A DNA stretch of 64,000 bases from Bacillus sp. REN10 (GTDB taxonomy: Bacteria; Bacillota; Bacilli; Bacillales; Domibacillaceae): contig NZ_JADHDW010000001.1 of NCBI RefSeq assembly GCF_016820555.1, positions 434,001 to 498,000 on the forward strand, written 5' to 3'. The notes beneath the pieces are model-generated. The model had not been told where the DNA came from and did no database searches. It worked only from the letters and a program-made list of their open reading frames with translations. The position numbers were made by a program, and so were the translations under genes. The first letter of the stretch is position 1. Every line of letters begins with the position of its first letter. Shown here piece after piece: positions 44,731 to 54,860 of this stretch.

Positions 44731-46134
44731 TTATTTAACTTTTTTAACTTGACTGCTACCAGTCATAGATGCGCTAGATGAACGTGAAGACATCTTCATG
44801 GCGAAGAAGAATCCAGCAATCCACCAGCCGATCGTAATGAGCCACTCATACGGCCAAATTAACGCCGAAGGCATACCAGGCATGTATAAAATGATAAAGC
44901 CAAATGTTAGAACGAAAGACATCCAGCCGATGAAAGGGCTTTTTCCTGCACGGAATGGTCTTTCAAGATTCGGTTGATTTTTACGCAACACAAGGAATGC
45001 CCATGATACCATAAAGTAAGCGATTACGATTGCTAAACCGCCTGCATCTACAAACCAAACAAGTGCAGGACGACCTAATAAAGGACTAAGTGTAGATAAT
45101 GTACCAATGAATAAAATCGCGTTAGCTGGCGTTTTATATTTAGGATGCATTTTGCCAAACCAAGCTGGTAATACACCATCTTGAGCCATTGCATACATAA
45201 TGCGGCTACCGCCAATGATAAAGGCATTCCAGCTTGTTAAAATACCAGCAATCCCACCAAGAATTAAAATTTTAGAGAACATAGGAGAACCAAAAGCAGC
45301 AGCCATCGCATCTGCTGTAGCTAAAGAGCTGTTTGCCAATTCTTCTGGTACTAGACTTAATGAGACCCCAAAAATAATTAACACATACCATAAAACAGCG
45401 AAGCTTACAGATAGAAGAAGAATTTTTCCGATTGCTTTCATTGGAATATTCATTTCTTCCGCTACTTGAGGGATGACATCAAATCCAACGAATAAGAATG
45501 GAGTCATGATCATAACTGCCATCATTCCGCCCATACCGCCAACAAACAGCGGTTCCATATTCTTGACTTCTCCGCCACCGAAAATTGAACCAAAAACCAG
45601 CATTAATCCAATAACTGTTAATAATGATGTTAATACGATTTGAAGAAAGGCAGCTTGCTTAACACCTTTCCAGTTAATAATCGTTACAATAATTGAGCCA
45701 ACCATCCCAATCGCTGCCCATGAAGCATATACTTCATAATCAGCTAATGTCCATAAATAACCTGTTTTATAATCAGGGAAAATATATTCAATAACCGTTG
45801 GAAGCGCTACTGCTTCAAAGGCAACTACAGTAATATAACCTAATAGCAAAGCCCAAGAAACAATAAACGCTGCCTTGACACCGAGGGTTTCTTTGACGAA
45901 GTAATAGGCGCCACCGGTTTTCGGAAAGACCGTTGTCAGTTCAGCGTAAGTTAAACCGACGAAAATGACCAGTATTCCGCCAAGTAAAAAGGCGATAATT
46001 GAACCGAGGGAACCTGCTTTTAAGATCCAATCACCAGAAAGGACCACCCATCCCCAACCGATCATCGCACCAAATGCTAAAACTAACACGTCAACACGCG
46101 ATAATACTTTATTAAAGTCTTGTTGTTTTTCCAT
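44731..46134 (-). CDS. APC superfamily amino acid permease
   Basis: A 467-residue transporter with about 12 hydrophobic helices. The first helix has the unwound signature GAMIGWGWVVLSGDW, and helix 3 contains YAELTTVFPKTGGAYYF, both typical of APC amino acid carriers. The substrate cannot be told from sequence. I chose the ATG at 46134, 6 nt after GGAGGT. It has a leader of about 370 nt containing a terminator hairpin and lies divergent from gndA. Confidence 0.88.
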   Translation of the reverse strand: MEKQQDFNKVLSRVDVLVLAFGAMIGWGWVVLSGDWILKAGSLGSIIAFLLGGILVIFVGLTYAELTTVFPKTGGAYYFVKETLGVKAAFIVSWALLLGYITVVAFEAVALPTVIEYIFPDYKTGYLWTLADYEVYASWAAIGMVGSIIVTIINWKGVKQAAFLQIVLTSLLTVIGLMLVFGSIFGGGEVKNMEPLFVGGMGGMMAVMIMTPFLFVGFDVIPQVAEEMNIPMKAIGKILLLSVSFAVLWYVLIIFGVSLSLVPEELANSSLATADAMAAAFGSPMFSKILILGGIAGILTSWNAFIIGGSRIMYAMAQDGVLPAWFGKMHPKYKTPANAILFIGTLSTLSPLLGRPALVWFVDAGGLAIVIAYFMVSWAFLVLRKNQPNLERPFRAGKSPFIGWMSFVLTFGFIILYMPGMPSALIWPYEWLITIGWWIAGFFFAMKMSSRSSSASMTGSSQVKKVK

Positions 46135-46331
46135 TATGACCTCCAATATTTCAGATGGAACCGCTATCATTCCAAATTATTTTTTAGATTAAGAATATTA
46201 CGTCTTCGTTAGGCCGTTAACTTTCTATTTTGTTCATATGTATAACAAACAGGTGATAAAAGCCGGCTCTGTGGTCGAGGACTTAGTAGGTTATTCAATT
46301 GCCGGTTACTTCCTCACTCCTTTCAAGCAAT

Positions 46332-46430
46332 AAAAAAACCAGCCTATTTCCGCCGACAGCAAAAACTGGGGTATGAAATAAACTGGCTTCTTGTCTACTG
46401 AAGCTGATCTGGCTGGAAAAGCGAGTAGAC
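46332..46430 (-). promoter_or_regulatory. Attenuator-like leader of the permease gene
   Basis: Read on the minus strand, a 7-bp stem GTCTACT/AGTAGAC (46430-46393) is followed by a 12-bp stem (46386-46339, two G-U pairs) and seven T residues: a strong intrinsic terminator about 200 nt before the permease start. CCAGCC in the first stem can pair with GGCTGG in the terminator. No known riboswitch or T-box signature was found. The rest of the 534-nt gap (46135-46668) holds the divergent promoters and two inverted repeats listed separately. Confidence 0.6.
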
Positions 46431-46509
46431 TTAACAGTTACCTTAATATTGGATAGATGATTTGTTGCTAAGTTTTAAAATATAAAACTAGATGGTTTGG
46501 TATAACGAC

Positions 46510-46539
46510 AGTTTACAATATTGCGAAAACTTTGTAAAC
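46510..46539 (-). promoter_or_regulatory. Permease promoter inside an inverted repeat
   Basis: GTTTACA (46511-46517) and TGTAAAC (46533-46539) are perfect 7-bp arms, 22 bp start to start. On the minus strand TTTACA, a 17-nt spacer and TAAACT form a promoter whose -35 and -10 fall within the two arms. Confidence 0.45.
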
Positions 46540-46563
46540 AAAAAATTAATTTTTTTACAGGCT

Positions 46564-46583
46564 TATTGCAACAAAATGCAATA
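46564..46583. repeat. Inverted repeat upstream of gndA
   Basis: TATTGCA-ACAAAA-TGCAATA, a perfect 7-bp dyad 23 nt before the gndA -35. It may be an operator. Confidence 0.4.
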
Positions 46584-46605
46584 AAAAGTACTTTCAAAGG
46601 CTGTT

Positions 46606-46634
46606 TTGACAAGCAGAGATTGTTATAATATAAA
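46606..46634 (+). promoter_or_regulatory. Sigma-A promoter of gndA
   Basis: Perfect TTGACA (46606-46611), 17-nt spacer, TATAAA (46629-46634), 34 nt before the start codon. Confidence 0.8.
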
Positions 46635-46668
46635 AGTAAAGTTTATAGCTTAGAGAGGATGTGAAATC

Positions 46669-48075
46669 ATGCCGCAACAAATTGGTGTGATTGGGTTAGC
46701 AGTAATGGGCAAGAATCTTGCTTGGAATATTGAAAGTCGAGGATACTCTGTTTCGGTCTTTAACCGTTCACGAGAAAAAACGGATGAAATGCTTCTTCAA
46801 AGTAAAGGGAAAAATATTATTGGTACATATAGTGTGGAAGAATTTATTCAGTCGTTAGAGACACCGCGAAAAATTTTGTTAATGGTAAAAGCGGGAGAAG
46901 CAACCGATGCAACGATTGAGCAACTAAAGCCATTTTTAGCGCCTGGCGATATTTTAATTGATGGCGGAAATACGTTTTTTAAAGATACACAACGCCGCAA
47001 TAAAGAATTAAGCAACAGCGGTATCCATTTTATTGGAACAGGTGTTTCCGGCGGAGAAGAAGGAGCGCTTACTGGACCATCGATTATGCCGGGCGGACAA
47101 AAAGAGGCGTATGAACTTGTTTCGCCGATTTTTAAGGATATTTCTGCTAAAGTGAATGGTGAAGCATGTTGTACTTATATCGGTCCTGATGGGGCTGGTC
47201 ACTATGTGAAAATGGTGCATAACGGAATTGAGTACGGAGATATGCAGTTAATCTCTGAAGCCTACTTTTTACTAAAGCATGTGCTTGGTTTAACAGCGAT
47301 GGAGCTTCACGAAGTGTTCTCCGATTGGAATAAAGGAGAACTAGATAGTTATTTAATTGAAATTACAGCCGATATTTTTACAAAAGTAGACGAAGAAACA
47401 GGGCAGCCGCTCGTCGATGTCATTTTAGACAAAGCAGGGCAAAAAGGAACAGGTAAATGGACGAGTCAAAGTGCCTTAGACTTAGGGGTTCCGCTTCCGT
47501 TAATTACTGAATCTGTATTCGCTCGTTTTATTTCTTCGTTAAAAGAAGAGCGCGTACAGGCAAGTCAATTATTAAAAGGTCCAGAGCAGAAGGAATTTGC
47601 CGGTAACCGCGAGGAATTTATTGAAGCGGTGCGCAAAGCGCTGTATATGAGCAAAATCTGCTCTTATGCCCAAGGGTTTGCTCAAATGAAAGCGGCATCT
47701 GAAGAATATGGCTGGGACCTTCGTTATGGAGACATTGCGATGATCTTCCGCGGAGGCTGTATTATTCGCGCTCAATTTTTACAAAAAATTAAAGAAGCGT
47801 ATGACTGTGAGCCAGGATTAACGAATTTACTGCTTGATCCGTATTTCAAAAACATTGTCGAGAATTATCAGGAAGCACTTCGCGATGTGTTAGCTACAGC
47901 GGTGAAGGCCGGAATTCCAGTGCCGACCTTATCAGCTGCTTTGTCGTACTATGATAGTTATCGTACGGCTTCCTTGCCAGCTAATTTAATTCAAGCACAG
48001 CGCGACTATTTCGGTGCCCATACATATGAACGCGTTGATAAAGAAGGTATTTTCCACACAGAATGGATGAAATAA
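46669..48075 (+). CDS. gndA: 6-phosphogluconate dehydrogenase (NADP+)
   Basis: Gnd oxidises 6-phosphogluconate to ribulose 5-phosphate and CO2. The 468-residue protein has the N-terminal NADP motif [35 protein letters not shown], the catalytic [13 protein letters not shown] and the C-terminal [13 protein letters not shown]. zwf, the first enzyme of the same branch, is convergent 2 kb away. Confidence 0.97.
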   Translation: MPQQIGVIGLAVMGKNLAWNIESRGYSVSVFNRSREKTDEMLLQSKGKNIIGTYSVEEFIQSLETPRKILLMVKAGEATDATIEQLKPFLAPGDILIDGGNTFFKDTQRRNKELSNSGIHFIGTGVSGGEEGALTGPSIMPGGQKEAYELVSPIFKDISAKVNGEACCTYIGPDGAGHYVKMVHNGIEYGDMQLISEAYFLLKHVLGLTAMELHEVFSDWNKGELDSYLIEITADIFTKVDEETGQPLVDVILDKAGQKGTGKWTSQSALDLGVPLPLITESVFARFISSLKEERVQASQLLKGPEQKEFAGNREEFIEAVRKALYMSKICSYAQGFAQMKAASEEYGWDLRYGDIAMIFRGGCIIRAQFLQKIKEAYDCEPGLTNLLLDPYFKNIVENYQEALRDVLATAVKAGIPVPTLSAALSYYDSYRTASLPANLIQAQRDYFGAHTYERVDKEGIFHTEWMK

Positions 48076-48108
48076 AAACAAGCGGGTGCCTCACCCGCTT
48101 GTTTTTTT
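48074..48108. terminator. Bidirectional terminator after gndA
   Basis: AAAACAAGCGGGTG pairs with CACCCGCTTGTTTT around CCT, with A and T runs on the two sides. Confidence 0.92.
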
Positions 48109-48109
48109 A

Positions 48110-48730
48110 CTATACAGTGAAGTTGTCTATTAGAAGAACCCGAGCCGGTGAAGCATCTGTTCCAGAAATTTTAAGCGGAGCTGCCATCATAAAATAGCTT
48201 CCGGCTTCTACCTCTTTCAGCGCTAAACCTTCGATAATAATCACACCTTGTCCCATTAACGTACGATGAGTTGGGTGGCCTTCTTGCGCCCGTTCAATGC
48301 CGAGTGAATCAATGCCTACACCGGCAATACCGATGTTTGCTAAATATTCGGCAGCATCTTCAGCCACATAAATAAAGTCGAAATTGAATTCTGTATCAAA
48401 TGAATTTTTCGTTTTTAATAAAATAAAGTCGTCTTTTTCAATGGACATTGCTTTAAGATCTGCTTTTGTAATTTTTTTCATTGCATGCGTCACATCAAGC
48501 ACTTTGCAAGGACGGACGAGCTGTTCGATCGTGATCGTTTCAATCGTGTCGCCTTCATTCATCATATGAAGGGGAGCATCGACATGAGTACCTGTATGTA
48601 CATCCATTGAAATGCGAGATTCTGTTACATGTCCGTTCGTTTTTGTTTCAATCGCCGGCTGTTTTTCCGGCTTGTTTTTATACACAGGCATACCGGGAAA
48701 AATGGGAGCTGTAATATCATAAATTTTCAA
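48110..48730 (-). CDS. Cyclase family metal-dependent hydrolase (kynurenine formamidase-like)
   Basis: A 206-residue protein of the cyclase/KynB family with the metal-binding motif HTGTHVDAPLHM, preceded by DITAPIFPGMPVYKN and with GIDSLGIE in the core. The substrate is unknown; no tryptophan catabolism genes are nearby. I chose TTG 48730, 7 nt after AAAGGATG, giving the family start (M)KIYDITAPI. It lies 17 nt downstream of zwf and is probably co-transcribed with it. Confidence 0.85.
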   Translation of the reverse strand: MKIYDITAPIFPGMPVYKNKPEKQPAIETKTNGHVTESRISMDVHTGTHVDAPLHMMNEGDTIETITIEQLVRPCKVLDVTHAMKKITKADLKAMSIEKDDFILLKTKNSFDTEFNFDFIYVAEDAAEYLANIGIAGVGIDSLGIERAQEGHPTHRTLMGQGVIIIEGLALKEVEAGSYFMMAAPLKISGTDASPARVLLIDNFTV

Positions 48731-48747
48731 TGTAAATACATCCTTTC

Positions 48748-50250
48748 TTAATTGCAAACATCTACTTCAAGAGTGGATAACGGCCACCAGAAGAAACCGT
48801 CTTTTTCCAATAGCTCATCTGCTTCTTTTGGACCGGTTGATCCGGCAGCGTAGTTAGGAAATGCAGCTTTTTTCTCTTCCCAATAGTCTGAAATGACATC
48901 AACAAAGCGCCAAGAGAGAGCGACCTCATCCCAATGGGTAAAGTTCGTTGCATCTCCACGAAGGGCATCATGTAATAGCTTTTCATAGGCTTCCGGTGTA
49001 TTCATGCCATCGATACTGTTATTGGCGTAGCTGAGCTTGACAGGAATGGTTGACAGCTGCTGTCCGGATCGCTTGGCATTCAAATGAAGCGTAATCCCTT
49101 CTTCAGGTTGAATATGGATCACCAGCAAGTTTGGTGCAAGCGGCTGATCTGGCTGGTAATACAAGTTCATTGGAATATCTTTAAATTGAACGACAATTTT
49201 CGTGGACTTCGTTGGCATTCTTTTTCCTGTTCTTATGTAGAAAGGAACGCCTGCCCAGCGGAAATTATCAATCATCAGTTTTCCAGCGACGAATGTCTCT
49301 GTATTAGAATCAGGTGCGACATTTATTTCTTCAAGGTAGCCTTGTACATGTTCGCCGTCTAGTTCTCCTGGTCCGTATTGGCCACGGACGAAATAATCAT
49401 CGGCATTTTCTTTTGTAATTGGACGAAGGGCACGCAGCACTTTTACCTTTTCGCTGCGGATCTCATCGGTCGAGAGCTTGATAGGCGGTTCCATGGCAAG
49501 CAAAGCGACCATTTGTATTAAATGGTTTTGGACCATATCCTTTAAGGCGCCGCTTGTTTCATAGTAGCGTCCGCGTTCTTCTACCCCAAGTATTTCGCTA
49601 GATGTCACTTGAATATTAGAGATGTAGCGGTTGTTCCACAACGGCTCAAACAAGGCGTTCGCAAAGCGAATGGCTTCAATATTTTGGACCATCTCTTTGC
49701 CGAGATAATGATCGATTCGGTAAATTTCATTTTCTTCAAAGGATTGACGAATTTGTTGGTTAAGCTGTTCAGCTGAAGGAAGATCGTGACCGAATGGCTT
49801 TTCGATTACGAGGCGGTGATATCCTTTCGTATCTGTTAGGCCATCTGCTTTTACATGATCAGCAATTGTACCAAAGAATTCAGGTGCCATTGCTAAGTAA
49901 AATAGGCGGTTTCCTTGTAAACTGTATTTTTCATCTAACTGATCAGCGAGTGATTTTAACGTGCGATAAGAGCCTGAGTCTGAGACGTCATGCGCTTGAT
50001 AATAAAAATGAGAAACGAACTCATCTAGTTTCTCGCACTGGCTAGTAGAGGCCATTACAGATTCTTTCACATGCTGTTGAAATGTTTCATTTGTCCATTC
50101 TCTGCGAGCCGTTCCGATCACAGCAAATTGATCGTTCAAGCTCCCTTTTTGGTAGAGCCGGTACAAAGAAGGGAATAATTTTCTCTTCGCTAAGTCACCT
50201 GTTGCTCCGAATAATAAGATTAATGCTGAAGTGGTTTCTGTTGAATTCAC
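48748..50250 (-). CDS. zwf: Glucose-6-phosphate 1-dehydrogenase
   Basis: Zwf makes 6-phosphogluconolactone and NADPH, entering the oxidative pentose phosphate branch. The 500-residue protein has the nucleotide-binding GATGDLAKRKLFPSLY and the active-site signature RIDHYLGKEMVQN. The GTG at 50250 has AGTGAGGT about 8 nt upstream and is preferred over the GTG at 50265, which lies in that site. Confidence 0.96.
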   Translation of the reverse strand: MNSTETTSALILLFGATGDLAKRKLFPSLYRLYQKGSLNDQFAVIGTARREWTNETFQQHVKESVMASTSQCEKLDEFVSHFYYQAHDVSDSGSYRTLKSLADQLDEKYSLQGNRLFYLAMAPEFFGTIADHVKADGLTDTKGYHRLVIEKPFGHDLPSAEQLNQQIRQSFEENEIYRIDHYLGKEMVQNIEAIRFANALFEPLWNNRYISNIQVTSSEILGVEERGRYYETSGALKDMVQNHLIQMVALLAMEPPIKLSTDEIRSEKVKVLRALRPITKENADDYFVRGQYGPGELDGEHVQGYLEEINVAPDSNTETFVAGKLMIDNFRWAGVPFYIRTGKRMPTKSTKIVVQFKDIPMNLYYQPDQPLAPNLLVIHIQPEEGITLHLNAKRSGQQLSTIPVKLSYANNSIDGMNTPEAYEKLLHDALRGDATNFTHWDEVALSWRFVDVISDYWEEKKAAFPNYAAGSTGPKEADELLEKDGFFWWPLSTLEVDVCN

Positions 50251-50358
50251 AGTGTAAGACCTCACTTTATAATGTATAGAACTATTCTCTATTGCATTTT
50301 TTCATAAAATCAACTTTCATACAAGTACTATTTGCGATCGTAAAGGGTAGCATCTTTT

Positions 50359-50387
50359 TTGGGAATGTGACACAATATGAGGATAGT
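50359..50387 (+). promoter_or_regulatory. Possible promoter of rnz
   Basis: TTGGGA, a 17-nt spacer and GATAGT, 37 nt before the rnz start. Both elements deviate from consensus. Confidence 0.4.
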
Positions 50388-50424
50388 GAAAAAAGGCTAG
50401 TTGACTCACAAGGAAGTGGACATA

Positions 50425-51339
50425 TTGGAATTATTATTTTTAGGAACAGGCGCTGGCATGCCTGCGAAAATGCGAAATGTCAGCTCAGTAGCATTGAAGA
50501 TGTTAAATGAACGGGGAGCGGTCTGGCTATTTGACTGCGGCGAAGCGACTCAGCATCAAATTTTGCATACGTCGCTGAAGCCGAGACGGATCGAAAAAAT
50601 ATTTATTACTCATTTGCATGGCGATCATATTTTTGGGTTGCCTGGCTTTTTGGGAAGCCGCTCTTTTCAAGGTGGAGAGCTTCCGCTGACGGTATATGGA
50701 CCGCCTGGGATTAAAGAATTTATCGATGTCAGTTTGCGCATCAGCTGTACAAGATTGCAGTATGAATTAACAGTTGTAGAGATAGAGGAAGGAATGATTG
50801 TTGAAGATGACACCATGACTGTAGAAGCTCGGCTACTTGATCATGGCATGGCATCGTATGGATATCGTGTATGCGAGAAGGATAAGCCAGGTGTGCTGCT
50901 CGTTGATCGGTTAAAAGAGGATGGTATTCCGCCCGGTCCGTATTATAAAGACATTAAAGAAGGGCGCCCAGTTCAATTAGCCGATGGCCGCTATATTGCG
51001 CCTAATGCTTATGTAGGGCCCCCTCAAAAGGGAAAAGTTCTCGCTGTTTTAGGGGATACACGACCTTGCGAAGCGGCAGTTATGCTTGCAAAAGAAGCAG
51101 ACGTATTAATCCACGAGGCGACCTTTGCTGCGGACCAGCCACAAATGGCGTATGATTATTTTCATTCAACTACGCAGCAAGCAGCAGAGATTGCACGCGA
51201 GGCGGGAGCGAAAGCCCTTTGCTTAACGCATATTAGTTCGCGCTACACGAAAGAGGAAGCCGTCCTGCTTCGAAGCGAAGCGGAGACTGTTTTTTCCCCA
51301 GTCACTATTGCGTATGATTTAATGGAAATATCGATATGA
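50425..51339 (+). CDS. rnz: Ribonuclease Z
   Basis: RNase Z trims 3' trailers of tRNA precursors. The 304-residue metallo-beta-lactamase-fold protein has the zinc motif [13 protein letters not shown], the [11 protein letters not shown] segment and the exosite region around [12 protein letters not shown] 50425 gives the conserved (M)[10 protein letters not shown] start with AAGGAAGTGG just upstream. Confidence 0.95.
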   Translation: MELLFLGTGAGMPAKMRNVSSVALKMLNERGAVWLFDCGEATQHQILHTSLKPRRIEKIFITHLHGDHIFGLPGFLGSRSFQGGELPLTVYGPPGIKEFIDVSLRISCTRLQYELTVVEIEEGMIVEDDTMTVEARLLDHGMASYGYRVCEKDKPGVLLVDRLKEDGIPPGPYYKDIKEGRPVQLADGRYIAPNAYVGPPQKGKVLAVLGDTRPCEAAVMLAKEADVLIHEATFAADQPQMAYDYFHSTTQQAAEIAREAGAKALCLTHISSRYTKEEAVLLRSEAETVFSPVTIAYDLMEISI

Positions 51340-51345
51340 ACAAGA

Positions 51346-51375
51346 GACGGGGCTGTGACTCACAGCCCCGTTTAC
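51346..51375. terminator. Hairpin terminator between rnz and namA
   Basis: ACGGGGCTGTGA-CTC-ACAGCCCCGT, an almost perfect dyad between convergent genes. The T run is short. Confidence 0.75.
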
Positions 51376-51391
51376 ATATATGTAGCTTTCA

Positions 51392-52411
51392 TTAATCCCA
51401 GCCTCGTTTATATTGTACAGGGGCATTGATCTCAGCATGTAATTGTTTGGCGGCTGTTCGCGGCCAATAGGGGTCACGCAGCAATTCCCGCCCTATAAAA
51501 ATTAAATCGGCTCGGTCATTTTGGAGAATTTCCTCCGCTTGCAGGCCGGATGTGATCATCCCAACTGCGCCAACTGGTACATGTGCTCTGTGTTTGATTG
51601 TCTCGGCGAGTTTGACTTGATAGCCGGGAAAGATGTTGATTTGTGCTGGCACGACTGCTCCGGAACTGACATCGATTAAATCGACACCTAGTTCTTTCAT
51701 TAATTTGGCAAATTCAATATAATCATTCACATTCAATCCGTGTTCGTGATAATCAGTGGCTGAGATACGAACGAATAAAGGTCCATCCCATTCTTGTTGA
51801 ACTGCTTCAATGATTTCTTTTAAGAAGCGAAAACGACTTTCAGCGCTCCCGCCATATGCGTCGTCTCTTTTGTTGGTTAATGGGGATAAGAATTCGTTAA
51901 TTAAATAACCGTGTGCTCCGTGGATTTCGATGATGTCAAAGCCAGCTTGCTTAGCCCGTTTCGCTCCTTTTGCAAAGGCATCGATCGTTTCTACGATTTC
52001 TTCACTTGTCATTTCTTTTGGCACCCTCATGCTTTCATCAAATGGCAGTGAGGAAGGAGCAAGAATGTCGCCGTTTACTGTTGACTTACGTCCGGCGTGA
52101 GCGAGCTGAATGGCTGTTTTTGCCCCATGCATCTTGATCATCGAGACAAGCTTCGATAAACCTTCTATGTGATCATCGCTCCAAATGCCAAGGTCACGTT
52201 CAGAAATGCGCCCCTCAGGTGTTACCGCGGTTGCTTCGATCATGATGAGGCCTACTTGCCCGACTGCGCGTGCAGGGTAGTGGATGAGATGCCAATCGGT
52301 GACTTTTCCGTCGTTTTCAGCCGAATACATACACATCGGTGACATAACGATTCGATTATTTAACGTGACATTTTTTATTTTATAGGATTCCAATAATTTG
52401 GCTGCCATCAT
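51392..52411 (-). CDS. namA: NADPH dehydrogenase, old yellow enzyme family (YqjM)
   Basis: An FMN enzyme that reduces alpha,beta-unsaturated carbonyls and xenobiotics. The 339-residue protein has MSPMCMYS, with the redox-tuning Cys and Tyr of the YqjM group (Cys26 and Tyr28 if counted from the second Met, at 52408), the substrate-binding [14 protein letters not shown], and the C-terminal RGW. The start is supported by AAGGAGG 8 nt upstream of the ATG at 52411. It follows proC on the same strand but has its own promoter. Confidence 0.95.
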   Translation of the reverse strand: MMAAKLLESYKIKNVTLNNRIVMSPMCMYSAENDGKVTDWHLIHYPARAVGQVGLIMIEATAVTPEGRISERDLGIWSDDHIEGLSKLVSMIKMHGAKTAIQLAHAGRKSTVNGDILAPSSLPFDESMRVPKEMTSEEIVETIDAFAKGAKRAKQAGFDIIEIHGAHGYLINEFLSPLTNKRDDAYGGSAESRFRFLKEIIEAVQQEWDGPLFVRISATDYHEHGLNVNDYIEFAKLMKELGVDLIDVSSGAVVPAQINIFPGYQVKLAETIKHRAHVPVGAVGMITSGLQAEEILQNDRADLIFIGRELLRDPYWPRTAAKQLHAEINAPVQYKRGWD

Positions 52412-52442
52412 TATTACTTCCTCCTTATGATTGATCTTTTTC

Positions 52443-52471
52443 ATTATAGCAAGAGTTGTCAGACAGCCCAA
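52443..52471 (-). promoter_or_regulatory. Promoter of namA
   Basis: On the minus strand TTGGGC (52471-52466), a 17-nt spacer and perfect TATAAT (52448-52443). Confidence 0.6.
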
Positions 52472-52481
52472 ATGATAGGTG

Positions 52482-53309
52482 TTAAGATTGAATAGATGTT
52501 TGGTATGGTAAGCCAAGCCGTTTCGATTGAGCCGTTGCTTCTTTAATGCAGTTGACGAAGGCCTCTTTTACTTGCTGATTTTCTAACAACCGAATACCAG
52601 CTTCTGTTGTACCACCTGGGCTAGTGACCGCTTTTCGCAGTTGTTCTGCCTTCCCGTCCGAAACAGATAGCATTTCTGCTGCTCCAAGCAAAGTTTGAAT
52701 GATCAGAGGCTTCGAAATTTCTTTTTCTAGTCCGATCGCTTCAGCTGCTTGCTCCATTGCTTCGACGACATAATAAATATAAGCAGGGCCGCTTCCAGAA
52801 AGTCCGGTAACCGCATCAAGCTGTTCTTCTTTCACAACCTTTGTTACGCCAATAGAAGAGAAGAGGCTGAGAGCTTTCGCTTTTTGCTCTTCTGATACAT
52901 GCTTATTTAACGCAATAGCTGTTGCTGATTTTCCAACGGCTGCTGATGTGTTAGGCATGGCTCGGATCACAGCGCATGGCTGATTTAGTTCTCTTTCAAT
53001 AAAGCTAATCGTCACACCAGCCATTAAAGTAATAATTAAAGAAGTAGAACAAACGAAAGGTTTGATCGCTTCTAAAGCGGATTTTGCATCTTTTGGTTTC
53101 ATTGCTAGCACGATAATTTTGCTGTCCTTGAACATTTCGTCGATTTGATAACTTGTATGAATATTGTATTGTTCTTCTAGTTCCTTCAGTCTTGCTTCGT
53201 TCGTCCGATTAGTTACATAAATGTCTGTGTGCTTTAGTGCTCCATTTGAAAGGGCACCAGAAATCATGGCCTCTGCCATGGAACCTGCTCCGATAAATAC
53301 GGTTTTCAT
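52482..53309 (-). CDS. proC: Pyrroline-5-carboxylate reductase
   Basis: ProC reduces pyrroline-5-carboxylate to proline. The 275-residue protein has the N-terminal dinucleotide motif [15 protein letters not shown] and the C-terminal signature [17 protein letters not shown] with [17 protein letters not shown] lies upstream of the ATG at 53309. A proline T-box precedes it. By synteny it corresponds to B. subtilis proI. Confidence 0.94.
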   Translation of the reverse strand: MKTVFIGAGSMAEAMISGALSNGALKHTDIYVTNRTNEARLKELEEQYNIHTSYQIDEMFKDSKIIVLAMKPKDAKSALEAIKPFVCSTSLIITLMAGVTISFIERELNQPCAVIRAMPNTSAAVGKSATAIALNKHVSEEQKAKALSLFSSIGVTKVVKEEQLDAVTGLSGSGPAYIYYVVEAMEQAAEAIGLEKEISKPLIIQTLLGAAEMLSVSDGKAEQLRKAVTSPGGTTEAGIRLLENQQVKEAFVNCIKEATAQSKRLGLPYQTSIQS

Positions 53310-53422
53310 AGTATAGCCTTCCTCCTCCATAGGGTATGTGAAATGATGATATTGATCTTTGACAGAAAAGAATGAGTCAAAAATAGTTGGAAGCAACATC
53401 GGTATTTCACAACATTTGTACA

Positions 53423-53665
53423 TAAAAAACACCCTTTCATCCTCCAGAAAGGACGAAAGGGTGTTAGCTTCCGTGGTACCACCTTTATTTGCGAACTTAA
53501 AAAAAGACCGCACTCTTCTCTTCCCGTTAACGCTGGGGAAGCGTTTAGGTTTTCCTAACAGCTCATAAGGTAGGTTCAATAAAAAAGCGGGTGATGAAGC
53601 CTTTCAGCCGGTGAACTTCATTCTCTGGCACCTTTTTTTATTTACTGGTCTTAGTCATCGCTTTT
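53423..53665 (-). ncRNA. Proline-specific T-box riboswitch upstream of proC
   Basis: On the minus strand: stem I begins GCGATGAC...GACCAGTA (53661-53643), followed by AGAGAATGAAG. The specifier loop is GAA-CCT-A, with CCT at 53574-53572, a proline codon. The T-box core AGGTGGTACCACGG is at 53584-53471. It is followed by a terminator, AACACCCTTTCGTCC paired with GGA-GATGAAAGGGTGTT and a T run (53465-53423). Uncharged tRNA-Pro would favour readthrough into proC. This explains much of the 562-nt gap between proC and yqjP. Confidence 0.88.
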
Positions 53666-53707
53666 ATTTTTAGAATTTTCTAATTAATACTTATCGATTT
53701 ATATGTG

Positions 53708-53737
53708 ATTATGCAGAATGATATGCCCTTCTGTCAA
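53708..53737 (-). promoter_or_regulatory. Promoter of the T-box-proC unit
   Basis: On the minus strand perfect TTGACA (53737-53732), 18-nt spacer, CATAAT (53713-53708), about 45 nt before stem I of the T-box. Confidence 0.7.
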
Positions 53738-53871
53738 GGATTAATTTAAAAAAATGGTGAATTTTTTCAGCAATCATGGAAAGAAAATAATGACTTTTCC
53801 AATAGGAACATATAAAATTAAATGAATGATGCTTCAATATTTACCAATTATTCATGAGGTGGTGTGCAGAA

Positions 53872-54846
53872 ATGACGAATGTAGAGCGGTTTGGAGATAT
53901 TGCTAAAATTACGTTGCCCACTCCTTTTTCTGTTGGAGATGTAAATGTATATGTCATAAAAGGAGATCGTTTGACGCTTGTGGACGCTGGAGTTAAGACA
54001 AAGGCTTCTTGGGAGGCTTTTGTTTATGGATTATCTCAGCTTGGATATACGCCAGAAGATATAGAGCAGGTTGTATTAACTCATCATCATCCGGATCATG
54101 TTGGTCTGATTGATTTTCTCTCAGATGAAGTTGATGTGATTGGTCACCCTTATTGTGCTAAATGGCTATCATGGGATGAGGAATTTATGAAGGAGTATAT
54201 AGATTTTTTACGTGCTTTATATGTTCAATTAGGTTTGCCGAAAGAGATGGAATTTCGTCCGGAACAAATAGGAGCTCCATTGAAATTTTCTTGTGAACAG
54301 GCGAAATTGACACAGGAGGTGCAAGAAGGTGAGCGCTTGCTCGGTCTGGATGAATGGCTCGTGTATGAAACACCTGGACACTCGCAAAGTCATGTCGTCT
54401 TTTTTCGAGAAAAGGATGGTGTGCTTTTAGCGGGAGATCATTTGTTAGCGACTATTTCTTCTAACCCTTTACTTGAACCTCCTCTGATTGTGGGCGAGGA
54501 ACGGCCTAAGCCGCAAGTGCAATATAATCACTCATTGAGAAAAATGTTGCAATTGCCGATTGAAATTGCCTATACAGGCCATGGGGCAGAGGTGAAAAAC
54601 AGTCACGCACTTATCCATCACCGTTTAAAAAGACAGCATGAACGAGCGATATCGGTAAAAGGGATGCTGAAAGATAGAGCGATGACCGCTTTTCAAGTAT
54701 GCCAGCAGCTGTTTCCTTCGATTTACCAAAAAGAGACGGCTCTTACGTTATCAGAAACTGTCGGTCAACTAGATTACTTGCAAGACAATGGGCAGGTAGA
54801 AGCTCGATTGAATGATGAGGGGGTTTTGTATTATTTCTCTGTGTAA
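53872..54846 (+). CDS. yqjP: Metallo-beta-lactamase fold hydrolase YqjP
   Basis: A 324-residue protein with the zinc motif THHHPDHVGL, a second ligand region ETPGHSQSHV and LLAGDHLL, and a C-terminal winged-helix-like segment. The substrate is unknown. The ATG at 53872 has GAGGTGGTG upstream. It is followed by the SDR gene, as in B. subtilis. Confidence 0.88.
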   Translation: MTNVERFGDIAKITLPTPFSVGDVNVYVIKGDRLTLVDAGVKTKASWEAFVYGLSQLGYTPEDIEQVVLTHHHPDHVGLIDFLSDEVDVIGHPYCAKWLSWDEEFMKEYIDFLRALYVQLGLPKEMEFRPEQIGAPLKFSCEQAKLTQEVQEGERLLGLDEWLVYETPGHSQSHVVFFREKDGVLLAGDHLLATISSNPLLEPPLIVGEERPKPQVQYNHSLRKMLQLPIEIAYTGHGAEVKNSHALIHHRLKRQHERAISVKGMLKDRAMTAFQVCQQLFPSIYQKETALTLSETVGQLDYLQDNGQVEARLNDEGVLYYFSV

Positions 54847-54860
54847 AAAGGGGTGGGGAT

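Noticed and set aside
46238-46333. A 31-codon ORF on the plus strand in the gndA-permease gap, starting at ATG 46238.
   Set aside because: It has no ribosome binding site, overlaps the permease leader on the other strand, and an open frame of this length is likely by chance.
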